Part shown: positions 33,160 through 42,002 of the stretch, in pieces
How positions within the stretch are numbered: the stretch's first letter is position 1
Layout: the number at the start of each line of letters is the position of its first letter
Assembly: GCF_001421325.1 (NCBI RefSeq)
Contig: NZ_LMJY01000016.1
Span: forward strand, 124,307-188,306
Direction of reading: 5' to 3'
Length of the DNA stretch: 64,000 nucleotides
Origin: Novosphingobium sp. Leaf2
GTDB taxonomy: Bacteria; Pseudomonadota; Alphaproteobacteria; Sphingomonadales; Sphingomonadaceae
Notes under the pieces: generated by a model
What the model saw: the letters and a program-made list of their open reading frames with translations, nothing else
The model's database searches: none
Told to the model about the DNA's origin: nothing
Program-made: the position numbers and the translations under genes

Positions 33160-33990
33160 TCAGCGAACCGTAAAATCGAAGATGCGCGCGGTCATCGCAC
33201 CGCCTGCGCCACCACCCGCCAACGAGTAGATGAACCCATACTCACCCGCCGGAAGCGCCGCGACGGGCTCCACCACAAAAACACCGGGGCGAACCTGCGT
33301 GTGGTTGAACGCGATCCGGTCCTTATCCATCACGCCAGTTTTGGCACCGCCGATATTCATGCTGCCAACCCGCGCTTCGCGGCGGCCGGATTTGGCGGTC
33401 AAACGAACCAGCGTCAATTCGGCGGGTGACGAGACCGTGGTGTTGGTGCCGCTGGCCCATGCGCCGGCCTGATCGCCGTTGGATTCGGCCGAGAAGAAAT
33501 AGAACCGCGGCTGGGCGGATACGGGCACTTTGGAGGTTTCGTTCTGAACCGCCGCCTTGACGCTCATCGACGCGATGCCGCCGGTCAACGCATAACCGAG
33601 AATACCACCCGTCTTCGCTTGGTTGGTTACCGTCGGTTCCATCCGTTGCATGCGTGGGTCACCGTCGGTTTGCAATGCATAGAAGCCGGCAGGGTGCGGA
33701 ACTGCGGGATCTGGCGACACCAGCGAGGATTCAACCCGCGCGACGTAGCGATTCGTAATCAAAGCCGCAATCACTGGCGAAGACAGACCCTGCTTCTTGA
33801 ACGCGACCATGTCGTCGGTGGACACGTCGAAATCCACCTTGTCCGATTGGATCTTGGCGACAACCGCATCATCGCCAAGGCCCATGCCAGTCAATTGCAG
33901 CACGGACGCCTTGTCCAGTGGCTTGGCGACAGTGGGGGTCGACAAACAAAGCGCGGCGAAGCCGACGCAAACAACAGATACCATTTTCAT
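33160..33990 (-). CDS. Secreted protein of unknown function
   Basis: 276 residues with a signal peptide (MKMVSVVCVGFAALCLSTPT, cut at VAK). The segment KASVLQLTGMGLGDDAVVAK followed by DFDVSTDDMVAFKKQGLSSP resembles the short helical repeat common in periplasmic proteins of Bacteroidetes and Sphingomonads. The C-terminal two thirds are beta-rich (RFYFFSAESNG, LTLVRLTAKSGRREARVGS, VFVVEPVAALPAGEYGFIYS) and end FDFTVR. No catalytic motif seen. Monocistronic. Confidence 0.8.
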   Translation of the reverse strand: MKMVSVVCVGFAALCLSTPTVAKPLDKASVLQLTGMGLGDDAVVAKIQSDKVDFDVSTDDMVAFKKQGLSSPVIAALITNRYVARVESSLVSPDPAVPHPAGFYALQTDGDPRMQRMEPTVTNQAKTGGILGYALTGGIASMSVKAAVQNETSKVPVSAQPRFYFFSAESNGDQAGAWASGTNTTVSSPAELTLVRLTAKSGRREARVGSMNIGGAKTGVMDKDRIAFNHTQVRPGVFVVEPVAALPAGEYGFIYSLAGGGAGGAMTARIFDFTVR

Positions 33991-34103
33991 TGAAATTGCC
34001 CCGCTCAAACTGCCCCCCGGCAGCCTACGTGGCAATCCATCAACTTTTTCCGGCCCCAGTCAATCGGATAAATCTACGCACGCCGCCTTATCATACGTAG
34101 CCG

Positions 34104-34289
34104 CTACTTTTCCGGATAGAGCGTGTAGTTCAGCCGCTCCATCACTTCTTCCAGCGGTTCGATCACGGTTACGGAACGACCTTCGCCGAAGCGGATGCGG
34201 GTGCCTTCGGTCACTTGCGAAATGAAGGTGACCTGCGCGGCGTTAACGGCGGTTGCAGTGCGGTCGGCTCCGGTGAATTTCACGAACAT
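34104..34289 (-). CDS. FlbD-like small protein
   Basis: 61 residues. A compact beta-rich sequence (MFVKFTGADRTATAVNAAQV, then IRFGEGRSVTVIEPLEEVME) with the same outline as flagellar FlbD-type proteins, in which a VxEsxeEVxerl end follows two strands. AAGGAG sits 4 bp before the ATG, strongly supporting the gene. No flagellar gene is nearby, so the flagellar name should not be transferred; function unknown. Confidence 0.75.
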   Translation of the reverse strand: MFVKFTGADRTATAVNAAQVTFISQVTEGTRIRFGEGRSVTVIEPLEEVMERLNYTLYPEK

Positions 34290-34361
34290 GCCTCGCCTCT
34301 CCTTGTTATGGAAGACCAGCCTAAGCGCTCGCCAGCGTTTGTCAAAGTGTCGCGGCGATAC

Positions 34362-34399
34362 AAAAACGAACAGCCCCCGTCGCAGGGACGAGGGCTGTT
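34362..34399 (-). terminator. Rho-independent terminator of the F0 operon
   Basis: Minus strand AACAGCCC and CGTC pair with GACG and GGGCTGTT around an unpaired base and a short loop (34369-34399), then CGTTTTTG. Confidence 0.85.
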
Positions 34400-34430
34400 T
34401 GGTACACGTCGCGCGAACGTGGGAAGCGGG

Positions 34431-35015
34431 TCAGATCCCGGCGATGGCCTGATCGACGAGCACCTTGTCCGCATCGGCAGAGTGGTTGGCCGAAATCAGG
34501 TGCGTGGCCGCAGCGGCAGCGGCAGCGGCGGCCTGATTGCGCAGGCTGGTGACGGCGGTGAGTTCGGCGGCGGCGATCTTTTGCTGCGCCATCTTCTCAC
34601 GCCTGGCGATCGCTTCGGCGGTGTCCTTCTCCGCCTTGGCGACGATCGCCTCAGCCTCGTGGCGAGCATGCTCCAGCATCGACACGGCGTCCTTCTCGGC
34701 GCCAGCGATCTTGTCCGCGTATTCCTTGCGCAGGGCTTCGGCTTCCGCGCGCAGGGCTTTGGCTTCGGCTAGCTGCGTCTTGATCTCGGCGATCTTGGCG
34801 TCGAGACCACCGGTGACCAGCTTGGGCACACCCTTCCAGGCCAGGATCGCCAGAAGCACGATCATCGAGGTGCTGACGATCGCAACTGGCGGTGCGAAGC
34901 CGAGGAACAGCGGCTCGGCGTGATGCTCGGTGCTGGCGGTGTGGGCTTCAGCGCCGCTCACTTCGGCACCTTCGTGGTCAAGGCCGTGGGCGACGGCGGC
35001 GTCGGTGTCAGCCAT
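34431..35015 (-). CDS. atpF: ATP synthase F0 subunit b
   Basis: 194 residues from the ATG at 35013-35015. N-terminal extension rich in His, Ala and Glu, one membrane helix (PPVAIVSTSMIVLLAILAW), then a long charged coiled coil (AEIKTQLAEAKALRAEAEAL) and a C-terminal Ala-rich segment. Forms the peripheral stalk with b'. It overlaps the b' gene by 8 bp and is last in the atpI-B-E-F'-F operon. Distinguished from b' by its longer N-terminal extension and position. Confidence 0.93.
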   Translation of the reverse strand: MADTDAAVAHGLDHEGAEVSGAEAHTASTEHHAEPLFLGFAPPVAIVSTSMIVLLAILAWKGVPKLVTGGLDAKIAEIKTQLAEAKALRAEAEALRKEYADKIAGAEKDAVSMLEHARHEAEAIVAKAEKDTAEAIARREKMAQQKIAAAELTAVTSLRNQAAAAAAAAATHLISANHSADADKVLVDQAIAGI

Positions 35016-35502
35016 GGACCAGGTTCTCCTTAACAGCGCCACGCACCGCCGTGTCGTCAAGCGACAGGCCTGCGACCCGGCTCAGAATGTCGCGCGTTGC
35101 GTCCGTTGCGACATCCTCGATCTCGGCGGCGGCATTGCGACGGGCCTGCGCAATGCGGGTTTCCGCAGCGGCAATTTCGGCGTCGAGACGCGCCTGCGTA
35201 CCGGCGATGCGTTCGGCGGTGGCGGCAGCGGCCTTGGCGCGCGCGTCGGCGATGAAGCCATGCGCCTGCGCCCGGTTGGCGTTTTCACGGGCACGCCAGG
35301 CGGCTTCTTCCGCATCGGCTTGCGCGCGCGCGGCTTCGGCTGCCTTGAGGTCAGTGGCGATCTGGTTGTCGCGACTGGCCACAGTGTCCATGACCTTGGG
35401 CACCATGCCGCGTCCAACGACGAAAAACGTGATGCCGAAGAAGACGAGCAGCCAGAATATCTGGCTTGCGTAGAACTCGCCTAGCTGAGCAATCTGAGGC
35501 AT
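35008..35502 (-). CDS. atpF': ATP synthase F0 subunit b'
   Basis: 164 residues from the ATG at 35500-35502. MPQIAQLGEFYASQIFWL followed by LVFFGITFFVVGRGMVPKV is the characteristic b' start with a single membrane helix, then a coiled coil with Ala/Arg heptads (ATDLKAAEAARAQADAEEAA). Alphaproteobacteria carry both b and b'. Lies between atpE and atpF with an 8-bp overlap to the latter. Confidence 0.93.
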   Translation of the reverse strand: MPQIAQLGEFYASQIFWLLVFFGITFFVVGRGMVPKVMDTVASRDNQIATDLKAAEAARAQADAEEAAWRARENANRAQAHGFIADARAKAAAATAERIAGTQARLDAEIAAAETRIAQARRNAAAEIEDVATDATRDILSRVAGLSLDDTAVRGAVKENLVHG

Positions 35503-35609
35503 GGGTTCAGCCCTGTCTCGAGGAAGCCGGGAAATTGTGTGACCGGATTGCCCCGGACGCCCGACCAAAGGTTCGGGCAGCCGGGGCGGGTCCGGTCAAA
35601 CGCGTGCGA

Positions 35610-35834
35610 TCAGGCGAAGATCAGCAGCGCGGCAATGACGAACGACAGCAGGCCGAGAAGCTCCGCACCGGCAAAGCCGATGAACAGGCGACCCTGCTGG
35701 GCGTCAGCGGCGCCCGGGTTGCGCAACGCGCCTTCGAGGAACTTCGCGAAGACGTTGCCCACGCCGATCGAAGCGAGGCCCGCGCCGATTGCAGCAAAAC
35801 CGGCTCCAAGCATCTTTGCAGCTTCTGCGTCCAT
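35610..35834 (-). CDS. atpE: ATP synthase F0 subunit c
   Basis: 74 residues, hairpin of two hydrophobic helices. First helix Gly/Ala-rich (GAGFAAIGAGLASIGVGNVF), polar loop ALRNPGAADAQQG with the R-x-P pattern, second helix with the proton-binding Glu at residue 58 (FIGFAGAELLGLLSFV). No sodium-coordinating signature is evident, so the ring is probably proton-driven. Confidence 0.97.
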   Translation of the reverse strand: MDAEAAKMLGAGFAAIGAGLASIGVGNVFAKFLEGALRNPGAADAQQGRLFIGFAGAELLGLLSFVIAALLIFA

Positions 35835-35874
35835 TTCAAAAACTCCCTTTGGTAAATCTAGGTGACGATAAGGA

Positions 35875-36657
35875 TCAGTGTAGGTTCTCGGCGTCGTTGA
35901 GATAGACGCAAGTGAGAAGAGCGAAAACGTAAGCCTGGATACCGGCGACCAGCAGTTCCAGCGCGCAGATGCCGATCATCAGCACGAAGCTGGGAACGCC
36001 GGCGATCACGAACATCACGGGTCCGTTATTGCCGCCGCTGATCACGAAGCTGGACAGCACTTCCAGCAACACGTGCCCGGCCATCATCGCCACGAACAGT
36101 CGCAGGCCGAGGCTGAAGGGGCGCACCAGGAACGAGATCAGCTCGACCACGAAGATGATCGGGATCATCGCCACCGGCGTGCCGTGCGGCACGAAGAGCG
36201 AGAAGAAATGCAGGCCATGCTTGGAAAAGCCAACGATCAGAACGATCGCGAAAGACAGGATCGCCAGCACGCCGGTGGCCGAAAAGTGGCTGGTGAACGT
36301 GAAGGCATGAACGCCCACCACGCCCAGCGGCATCAGGCCTAGGAAGTTCGCAAACAGGATGAACATGAACAGCGAGAAAATGTACGGAACGTACTTCTTG
36401 CCGTTCTTGCCCACGTTGGCGGCCAGCATACCGTCGATGAAGCCGGTGAAGGTTTCCACCGCCATCTGCCAGCGACCGGGCACCACGGCGCGCTTCATGC
36501 CGCCAGCGACGAACACGATCAACGCAATCGTGGCGATGGCCATCCACAACGCGCTGTTGGTGAAAGCGATATTGTAACCAGCAATGTTCCAGTCCGCGCC
36601 CGCCAGCTTTTCGAGCTGGAACTGGTGCATCGGATCGAGCTTCGCTTCGGTTGCCAC
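35875..36657 (-). CDS. atpB: ATP synthase F0 subunit a
   Basis: 260 residues with about five to six membrane helices. The functional helix with the essential Arg is clear (FSLGLRLFVAMMAGHVLLEV), as is the segment PYIFSLFMFILFANFLGLMP. Forms the proton half-channels against the c-ring. N-terminal EAKLDPMHQFQLEKLAG is typical of alphaproteobacterial AtpB. 57 bp after atpI, 40 bp before atpE. Confidence 0.97.
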   Translation of the reverse strand: MATEAKLDPMHQFQLEKLAGADWNIAGYNIAFTNSALWMAIATIALIVFVAGGMKRAVVPGRWQMAVETFTGFIDGMLAANVGKNGKKYVPYIFSLFMFILFANFLGLMPLGVVGVHAFTFTSHFSATGVLAILSFAIVLIVGFSKHGLHFFSLFVPHGTPVAMIPIIFVVELISFLVRPFSLGLRLFVAMMAGHVLLEVLSSFVISGGNNGPVMFVIAGVPSFVLMIGICALELLVAGIQAYVFALLTCVYLNDAENLH

Positions 36658-36714
36658 GCGATTACCCCTGTCGCCTGTTGAACCATGAGCGCCCCCTTCC
36701 CCGCACGTATCGGG

Positions 36715-37035
36715 TCAGTCGGGCCGCTGGCTCGTAATTCGAATAATGTTTCTGAAGGCGACGCCTATTCCCACGAACAGCATCACCATCAGGCTCAAGG
36801 CCATGTATCCGCTGAAATGGCCGATAAGCCATCCCAGGAACAGACCGCCCGCGACCCCGCCCAGCAATTCCGAAAGCACCCGGTTGCCGAGGCGATAACT
36901 CGCGTCGGTTTCCTTTCCCGCTTTCGGCTGGCTGCGACCTTCCTCACGCGCACGAAGGGCCTTCAGCCTTTCGTCGAGCGATTCGATGCGCGCATCCTCA
37001 CCAACAGGGTCTCGTGCGGACGGCTCGTCGGTCAT
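36715..37035 (-). CDS. atpI: AtpI/AtpZ-family F0F1 ATP synthase accessory protein
   Basis: 106 residues from the ATG at 37033-37035 (GAGAGGAA upstream). Acidic, helical N-terminal half (ARIESLDERLKALRAREEGR) and two membrane helices (LLGGVAGGLFLGWLIG and YMALSLMVMLFVGIGVAF), the ATPase_gene1 pattern. Helps assemble the c-ring and magnesium supply in some bacteria. First gene of the operon. Confidence 0.9.
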   Translation of the reverse strand: MTDEPSARDPVGEDARIESLDERLKALRAREEGRSQPKAGKETDASYRLGNRVLSELLGGVAGGLFLGWLIGHFSGYMALSLMVMLFVGIGVAFRNIIRITSQRPD

Positions 37036-37102
37036 GTTGCGTTCCTCTCGTTCTGACAGGAACACACAACACGCACGACAGCTACCCGCCAAGAGCGCCG
37101 CC

Positions 37103-37131
37103 CCCTTAGGGTGGGGCTTTTCCCGAGTCAA
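37103..37131 (-). promoter_or_regulatory. Predicted promoter of the F0 operon
   Basis: Minus strand TTGACT (37126-37131), 17 bp, TAAGGG (37103-37108), about 65 bp before the atpI start. Confidence 0.4.
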
Positions 37132-37245
37132 CCATCGCACGCCCGCCACGCCCTACGGACCGTTGATCAACAAGGCGAACTTGGCACCCCAATTACCGTC
37201 AAGCGCATGAAAAGGCAGGACGCCTGCGGCACCCCAACACCCGCG

Positions 37246-37626
37246 TCAGGGGCAGCGTGGATCGAGTTCAGGCGCGCCGGGGCCCCGTGTTTTCCACGAG
37301 CCATCAAGGCCCTGATATTTCTCGCCCGGCTGGGTATCGCGGATCAGCTTGCACCCGGTGGTGAAGGCAAATTCCTCGATCGTGCTCTTGCCAGCTGCGG
37401 CACCGGTATAAACCGAGCGGCGCTTGTTGTTGATATCACGCACCATCGCCGCGATGTCGGCGCTCTGATTGCCCACGACGCCGAGATACCCATCGCGCTG
37501 TTCGCCCACTTTGCCGGTGCTGCGCGCGGCGGCGTATTCCGGACTGCGCTGCGCATAAGCCGCAGGCGCGCCGGCAACCAGCAGGATCGCGGCCAAGCCG
37601 CTGACGGCCATTGGAAACTTTCGCAT
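37246..37626 (-). CDS. ydbL: YdbL-family periplasmic protein (DUF1318)
   Basis: 126 residues from the ATG at 37624-37626. Signal peptide MRKFPMAVSGLAAILLVAGA-PAAYA. Conserved YdbL segment: GEQRDGYLGVVGNQSADIAA, MVRDINNKRRSVYTGAA, EEFAFTTGCKLI. In E. coli, YdbL modulates the YdbH-YnbE intermembrane bridge. The first base of its ATG overlaps the last base of the ynbE stop, and it closes the ydbH-ynbE-ydbL operon. The C-terminal GLDGSWKTRGPGAPELDP tail is typical of this group. Confidence 0.9.
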   Translation of the reverse strand: MRKFPMAVSGLAAILLVAGAPAAYAQRSPEYAAARSTGKVGEQRDGYLGVVGNQSADIAAMVRDINNKRRSVYTGAAAGKSTIEEFAFTTGCKLIRDTQPGEKYQGLDGSWKTRGPGAPELDPRCP

Positions 37627-37922
37627 CAGAATATGCCCTCGTTCTTTTCCACCGTCTTGGCCGCATCGGCGGCAAGACGATAAACGACTTCCTGCCGGAT
37701 GTTGATGTTCAGCTCGATCACGATCGGCTTGTCCGGTGCAGCAACCTGAATGCACCCAGAAATCCCGAACGCTGAGCAGATCACCAGCATCGCAGAAACC
37801 TTTGCGGCGCATACGGCGCGCCTGCCGGACCTTGAACCACCGCGCTGCACGATCACGCCGGCACTGTCGTTGGCGGGAATCATTGCTAGCGATGGTCTTC
37901 CGGTCAATTCACAGAACGTCAT
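37626..37922 (-). CDS. ynbE: YnbE-family outer membrane lipoprotein
   Basis: The frame from the ATG at 37920-37922, which overlaps the ydbH stop (ATGA), encodes 98 residues. The C-terminal 45 are classic YnbE: lipobox ISGC, VAAPDKPIVIELNINIRQEV, RLAADAAKTVEKNEGIF. The distance from that ATG to the lipobox Cys is 57 residues, too long for a lipoprotein signal, so real initiation may be at ATG 37883 or GTG 37856 or 37850 (VQRGGSRSGRR gives a basic n-region). YnbE stacks by beta-augmentation onto YdbH at the outer membrane. Confidence 0.85.
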   Translation of the reverse strand: MTFCELTGRPSLAMIPANDSAGVIVQRGGSRSGRRAVCAAKVSAMLVICSAFGISGCIQVAAPDKPIVIELNINIRQEVVYRLAADAAKTVEKNEGIF

Positions 37923-40900
37923 GGCACTTTCTCGCTGACTGGAGGCTGAATGTCGGTGGATGGAGGCGGCGCGGGATTGACCATCACGTCAGGCAGGTTC
38001 GGCGTGCGCTGGCCCTGGGCGTCAAGCAAGCCCAGCACGCGCGGATCGGTGACGTAACTGGGATCGTAGAGCGAGCGCACCGAGCCGAACAGGCCGAAGA
38101 ACGGCGCCTTGATGTTGACAATGAAACGGATTGGCAGCCGGGCGATCTGCCGGGTGATGAAATTGCGGCTCGCGCCCTTGCCCTGACTCAGTCCGTCGAA
38201 GGCGATGCGCGTCAGTATCTCACCCGAAAGCGACCCGTTCAGCGCGATCTCCATGTGTTTGTAATTTAGGGATTTCAGTGCGTCGAAAGCGAAATTGCCC
38301 ATCGCCGACAAGTCCTTGTACGTCAGTTCCCCCACGTAGGACACGCTGCCGCCCGGATCGCGCGAAGCCAGATACCCCGCTTCGATGCGGCCACCGTTCT
38401 GGTCGAACACCATCGGCACAACGCCATCGAAGATGCCGGTGGCGCTGATGTTGGCGGTTTGCAGCCGCTGGACGAAGGTGGCCGCGTTCAACCCAGCTAC
38501 CCGCAAGGTGTAATGGCGCGTTTCCGCCACGCCGATGCGCATGCGCGCCGGGTCCAGCGTCAGGGTTCCTTCCATGAACGGCCATTTCGCCCCGGCGATC
38601 TGGAGTTCGTAGCCCGGTTCCAGCTGATAGGTCAGCGTGCCATCGGTCACCTCGATGCCGGGGTTGATGGAGGCGATATGCACTCTCTGCCGCGGCGCGG
38701 TGACCATGCCCAGCAGGTCGGTGAAGACGATTTCGCCCGATAGCCCCTTCAACGGACCGAACGCGGCGGCAAAGTCCAGCCCGTCACTGGCGAAACGCCC
38801 GTGGCTGGTCACCCCGCGCGCGTCCCACTCGATCCGCCCCGTCCCCCGCACCGCACCCTTGAGATCGGACACCACGCCCAGCACAAGGCTGGACAAGGCG
38901 GCTGGCTGCAGCTTGTCGTCAAACGCGATGGCACTCACCGTCAGGTCGGCATGGCCGGCGGCGCTGGAAAGGTCGTGGAGGATATCGGCATTCACGATGG
39001 CGCGGTCGCTGGTCGGCTCACGCAGCAGGGCCTGCGCGGTTATGCGGTTGGCGACGAGCCGCAGCGTGGCATCGCGGGCGACCAGCGGTTGGAAGCGGGG
39101 CACCGGCTGACGGTCCGCCAGCGTGAAATGCGCGTCCGCAATCGAAGCGACGCCGCCGGCATAGCGCCATTGCCCGGCGGCCTGCAGTATATCGAGGGGC
39201 ACCGCGGCCAGCCGCACGTCGGCATCCTGGAACGTGCCGGCAATGTCCCGACCAAGCCGCGCATCGATGCGGCTGAGGGTGAAATGCGACGCGGTTCGCT
39301 CAGGGCCGAGCGCGACTTTCACGCCGCCAGCCTTGAGCACGCCGGGCTGCGATCCGCCGAGCGCGAAGCCCAGCGGACCGCTGGACACGCGAATCGGGGT
39401 CTGGCCCAGACGGCCGGACACATCGAGCGACGGCGCCCCGGCAGCGATGTGCAACGCGTAGGGTCGGCCTTGCAGGATCGCGCCACCACGCGCGGGGCAA
39501 ATGGTGAGGGTGCGCCGGTCTATCGTCAGGCTGGAAAACCGCAGGGCATCGAAGGACACCGGCGTGCACTTGGCCCACACCGCCAGCGTGTCATCGGCGG
39601 CCCAGCGCCCGTCGAGCGGGATCAGCACGTTGCGCCCCGCGCCGCCGGGCAGCGCGCCGCTAAGTAAAACCTGACCCGTAAAGCCCAGCGCGCCTTGCCG
39701 GTCCTGGATCAGCGCCAGCCGGGGCACACCGATGCTGGCATCGCCGGCGCGGTAGTCCGCCATCGACACGCGCAGGGCCAGATGCCGGTCCGCGCCCGTT
39801 TCCATCCGGCCCCAGACCTGCGGCAAGTCCTTTCCGCCGGTGCTGAAATTGCCGGTGACGCGTGGCGGACCCTTGCCCAGCAGCGCCTGCACGCGCGACA
39901 GCGCCACCAGCGCCTCGCCGCTGCCGCCGCGCAGCGATCCGCGCGGCATCACCACGCTGAAACCATCGGGCGTGGTGCGGGCGATCAGGCTGGCATCGAG
40001 CGTGCTGCCCTGCATCTCAAGCGCAAGCGCCTGGCGGATGCGCGAGGCGATGGGGGCAGCCAGGGTTCCCACGCCTGCCTTTTCGGCTGACGCCAGCGCC
40101 CGGTCCACCGTGCTGCCAATGCCAATGCCCTTCCCGCTAAGATCGCCCTCCACATCGAGATGCGCAAAGCCTTGCGACGAGCGGGCGCGGCCATCGAAAA
40201 CGATATGGTCGATGCGCGCTTGCGGGCTTGTCAACTTTTCACCGGCGATGCGGTACGTGGCGTTAAGCGCCTGCTTGCGATACGTGAAGCGCGTACTGCC
40301 GCTTGCCGCTGCCAGCCGCTGCGCACCGTAGCGCGCGCCTGCGGCCCGGAAACCGAGCGTGCCGGCGGCGCCGTCCAGCGCCTCGTCCAGGGTAGCGTCG
40401 ATCTGCACGCCGGCCTGCGCCAGCGCAAAGCCGCGCGCCGGGCATGACAAGTCCATCATGCGCACCGGCCCGGTAAAGCGCGGGCGGGCAGATGCGGTCG
40501 TCAGGGCGGCGTAGATCGTGGTGCGCCCGGTCTGGCATCCGCCAGCCTGCACGGTGGGAGCTACCGCAGCCAGGTGGCCGGAGAAGCCGCCACGCAAAGC
40601 GCCAGTGCCCTCAAGCTTCACGCCCACGCGACCATGGTCGCTGTCGATCAGCGCGCGCCCGTCCTCGATCGCAAGATCCAGGTCGGGCATCTGGAAGGGC
40701 CCGCCCTTGCCGGAAAACAGCGCCTTGTCGAGACTGCCAAAGCTGACCACGCCGCCGTTGTATGTCCCGTAAAGCCGGGGTTTCACCAGAGTGATCCGCC
40801 CGATGCCCGGCCATCCCCACGATAGCCGCGTGGCGACGCGCACTTCCTGCACGGTCAGGTCCGGGCGCGCCGGATCGCCGATCGATAGATTGCGGATCAC

Positions 40901-41134
40901 CTGTTCTGCCGGGCCGATGCTGACGATCTCGTAACGCCCCTTGAGGCCCTGCGCCTCAAGCTGCCCCGCAATCACGTCTTCGGCGATATCGACGCGCGCC
41001 AGCCACAGCGCGACCAGTGCGGCCACCAGCAGCGCCAGCACGGCCACGACCGGCCAGCGCCAGCGGCGACGCCGCGGGATTGTCCCGGTCGCGGCCCCAC
41101 GGGTCTCCGGGAAAAGGTCCTGTTCCTGCGACAT
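37919..41134 (-). CDS. ydbH: YdbH-type AsmA-like intermembrane transport protein
   Basis: 1071 residues from the ATG at 41132-41134 (AAGGA 4 bp upstream). Basic head RRRRWRWP, one N-terminal membrane helix (VVAVLALLVAALVALWLA), then a very long beta-rich periplasmic body of the AsmA/TamB/YhdP class, which forms an elongated hydrophobic groove. The YdbH-type C-terminal domain is recognisable (GTLTYQLEPGYELQIAGAKW, LSAMGNFAFDALKSLNYKHM, IALNGSLSGEILTRIAFDGL). Followed by overlapping ynbE and ydbL: the same three-gene order as in E. coli, where the set moves phospholipid between the membranes. Confidence 0.92.
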   Translation of the reverse strand: MSQEQDLFPETRGAATGTIPRRRRWRWPVVAVLALLVAALVALWLARVDIAEDVIAGQLEAQGLKGRYEIVSIGPAEQVIRNLSIGDPARPDLTVQEVRVATRLSWGWPGIGRITLVKPRLYGTYNGGVVSFGSLDKALFSGKGGPFQMPDLDLAIEDGRALIDSDHGRVGVKLEGTGALRGGFSGHLAAVAPTVQAGGCQTGRTTIYAALTTASARPRFTGPVRMMDLSCPARGFALAQAGVQIDATLDEALDGAAGTLGFRAAGARYGAQRLAAASGSTRFTYRKQALNATYRIAGEKLTSPQARIDHIVFDGRARSSQGFAHLDVEGDLSGKGIGIGSTVDRALASAEKAGVGTLAAPIASRIRQALALEMQGSTLDASLIARTTPDGFSVVMPRGSLRGGSGEALVALSRVQALLGKGPPRVTGNFSTGGKDLPQVWGRMETGADRHLALRVSMADYRAGDASIGVPRLALIQDRQGALGFTGQVLLSGALPGGAGRNVLIPLDGRWAADDTLAVWAKCTPVSFDALRFSSLTIDRRTLTICPARGGAILQGRPYALHIAAGAPSLDVSGRLGQTPIRVSSGPLGFALGGSQPGVLKAGGVKVALGPERTASHFTLSRIDARLGRDIAGTFQDADVRLAAVPLDILQAAGQWRYAGGVASIADAHFTLADRQPVPRFQPLVARDATLRLVANRITAQALLREPTSDRAIVNADILHDLSSAAGHADLTVSAIAFDDKLQPAALSSLVLGVVSDLKGAVRGTGRIEWDARGVTSHGRFASDGLDFAAAFGPLKGLSGEIVFTDLLGMVTAPRQRVHIASINPGIEVTDGTLTYQLEPGYELQIAGAKWPFMEGTLTLDPARMRIGVAETRHYTLRVAGLNAATFVQRLQTANISATGIFDGVVPMVFDQNGGRIEAGYLASRDPGGSVSYVGELTYKDLSAMGNFAFDALKSLNYKHMEIALNGSLSGEILTRIAFDGLSQGKGASRNFITRQIARLPIRFIVNIKAPFFGLFGSVRSLYDPSYVTDPRVLGLLDAQGQRTPNLPDVMVNPAPPPSTDIQPPVSEKVP

Positions 41135-41188
41135 GCGATCCTTCACTTGCGCTGGACGCGGCGGAAAGGCAATTGCTTGATCACCACC

Positions 41189-41926
41189 ATGTCACACCAG
41201 CCCCCCCTTTTCGACGAACCCGGCGCCCCGGTGCCGCCGCGCGAATCCCCCGCCGGGACCGACCCCAGCGGCCATCGCGCCCGCCTGCGCCAGCGGTTGC
41301 TGGATGGCGGCGCGGAGGCGCTGGGCGACCATGAGGTGATCGAACTGCTGCTGATGCAGGCGGTTCCCCGCCGTGACATGAAGCCGCTGGCCCGCACCCT
41401 GATCCAGCGGTTCGGGTCGCTGGCCGGGGTTTTGCAAACCGACGCCCGCACCCTCGCCGCGCACCCCGGCATGGGCGAGGCCAGCGCGGCGGCGCTGCGC
41501 ATCGTCACGGTGGCGGCCACCCGCATGGCCCGGCAGCAAGTGCGCGAGGCGCCGGTGATCGGTTCATGGCAGGCGCTGATCGATTACCTGACGATAGACA
41601 TGGCGCACCTTACCGTGGAGCGCGTGCGCGTGCTGTATCTCAACGCGCGCAACATGCTGATCCTTGACGATCTGGTGGGCGAAGGTTCGATCGACGAAGC
41701 CGCGATCCATCCGCGCGAGGTTATCCGCCGCGCGCTGGACCTTGGCGCCACCGCGCTGATCCTGGTGCACAACCATCCGTCCGGCTCGCCCCAGCCCAGC
41801 CGCGCCGATATCGACATCACCAACCGCATCGCCGAGGCGGGCCGCCTGCTGGGCGTCAGCGTCCACGACCATCTGGTGATCGGGCGCGAAGGCCATGTCT
41901 CGCTGAAGGCCAAGGGCCTGATCTGA
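41189..41926 (+). CDS. radC: RadC family JAB-domain protein
   Basis: 245 residues. N-terminal helix-hairpin-helix-like UPF0758 region (HRARLRQRLLDGG, DHEVIELLLMQAV, AHPGMGEASAAALR) and a C-terminal MPN/JAB domain with the metal motif HNHPSGSPQPSRADI (HxH-x10-D). Despite the name, a role in recombination repair is not established; the JAB fold suggests metal-dependent hydrolase activity. Divergent from ydbH, with 54 bp between the starts. Confidence 0.95.
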   Translation: MSHQPPLFDEPGAPVPPRESPAGTDPSGHRARLRQRLLDGGAEALGDHEVIELLLMQAVPRRDMKPLARTLIQRFGSLAGVLQTDARTLAAHPGMGEASAAALRIVTVAATRMARQQVREAPVIGSWQALIDYLTIDMAHLTVERVRVLYLNARNMLILDDLVGEGSIDEAAIHPREVIRRALDLGATALILVHNHPSGSPQPSRADIDITNRIAEAGRLLGVSVHDHLVIGREGHVSLKAKGLI

Positions 41927-41947
41927 CGGCGCGCAACATGCCCGGCC

Positions 41948-41976
41948 TTGCCTTTCGCGCCCCCGCCCCCTAGCGG
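41948..41976 (+). promoter_or_regulatory. Predicted purB promoter
   Basis: TTGCCT (41948-41953), 17 bp, TAGCGG (41971-41976), 27 bp before the purB ATG. Confidence 0.5.
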
Positions 41977-42002
41977 CACCGGCGCAGCCACAGGAGTCGA
42001 AC

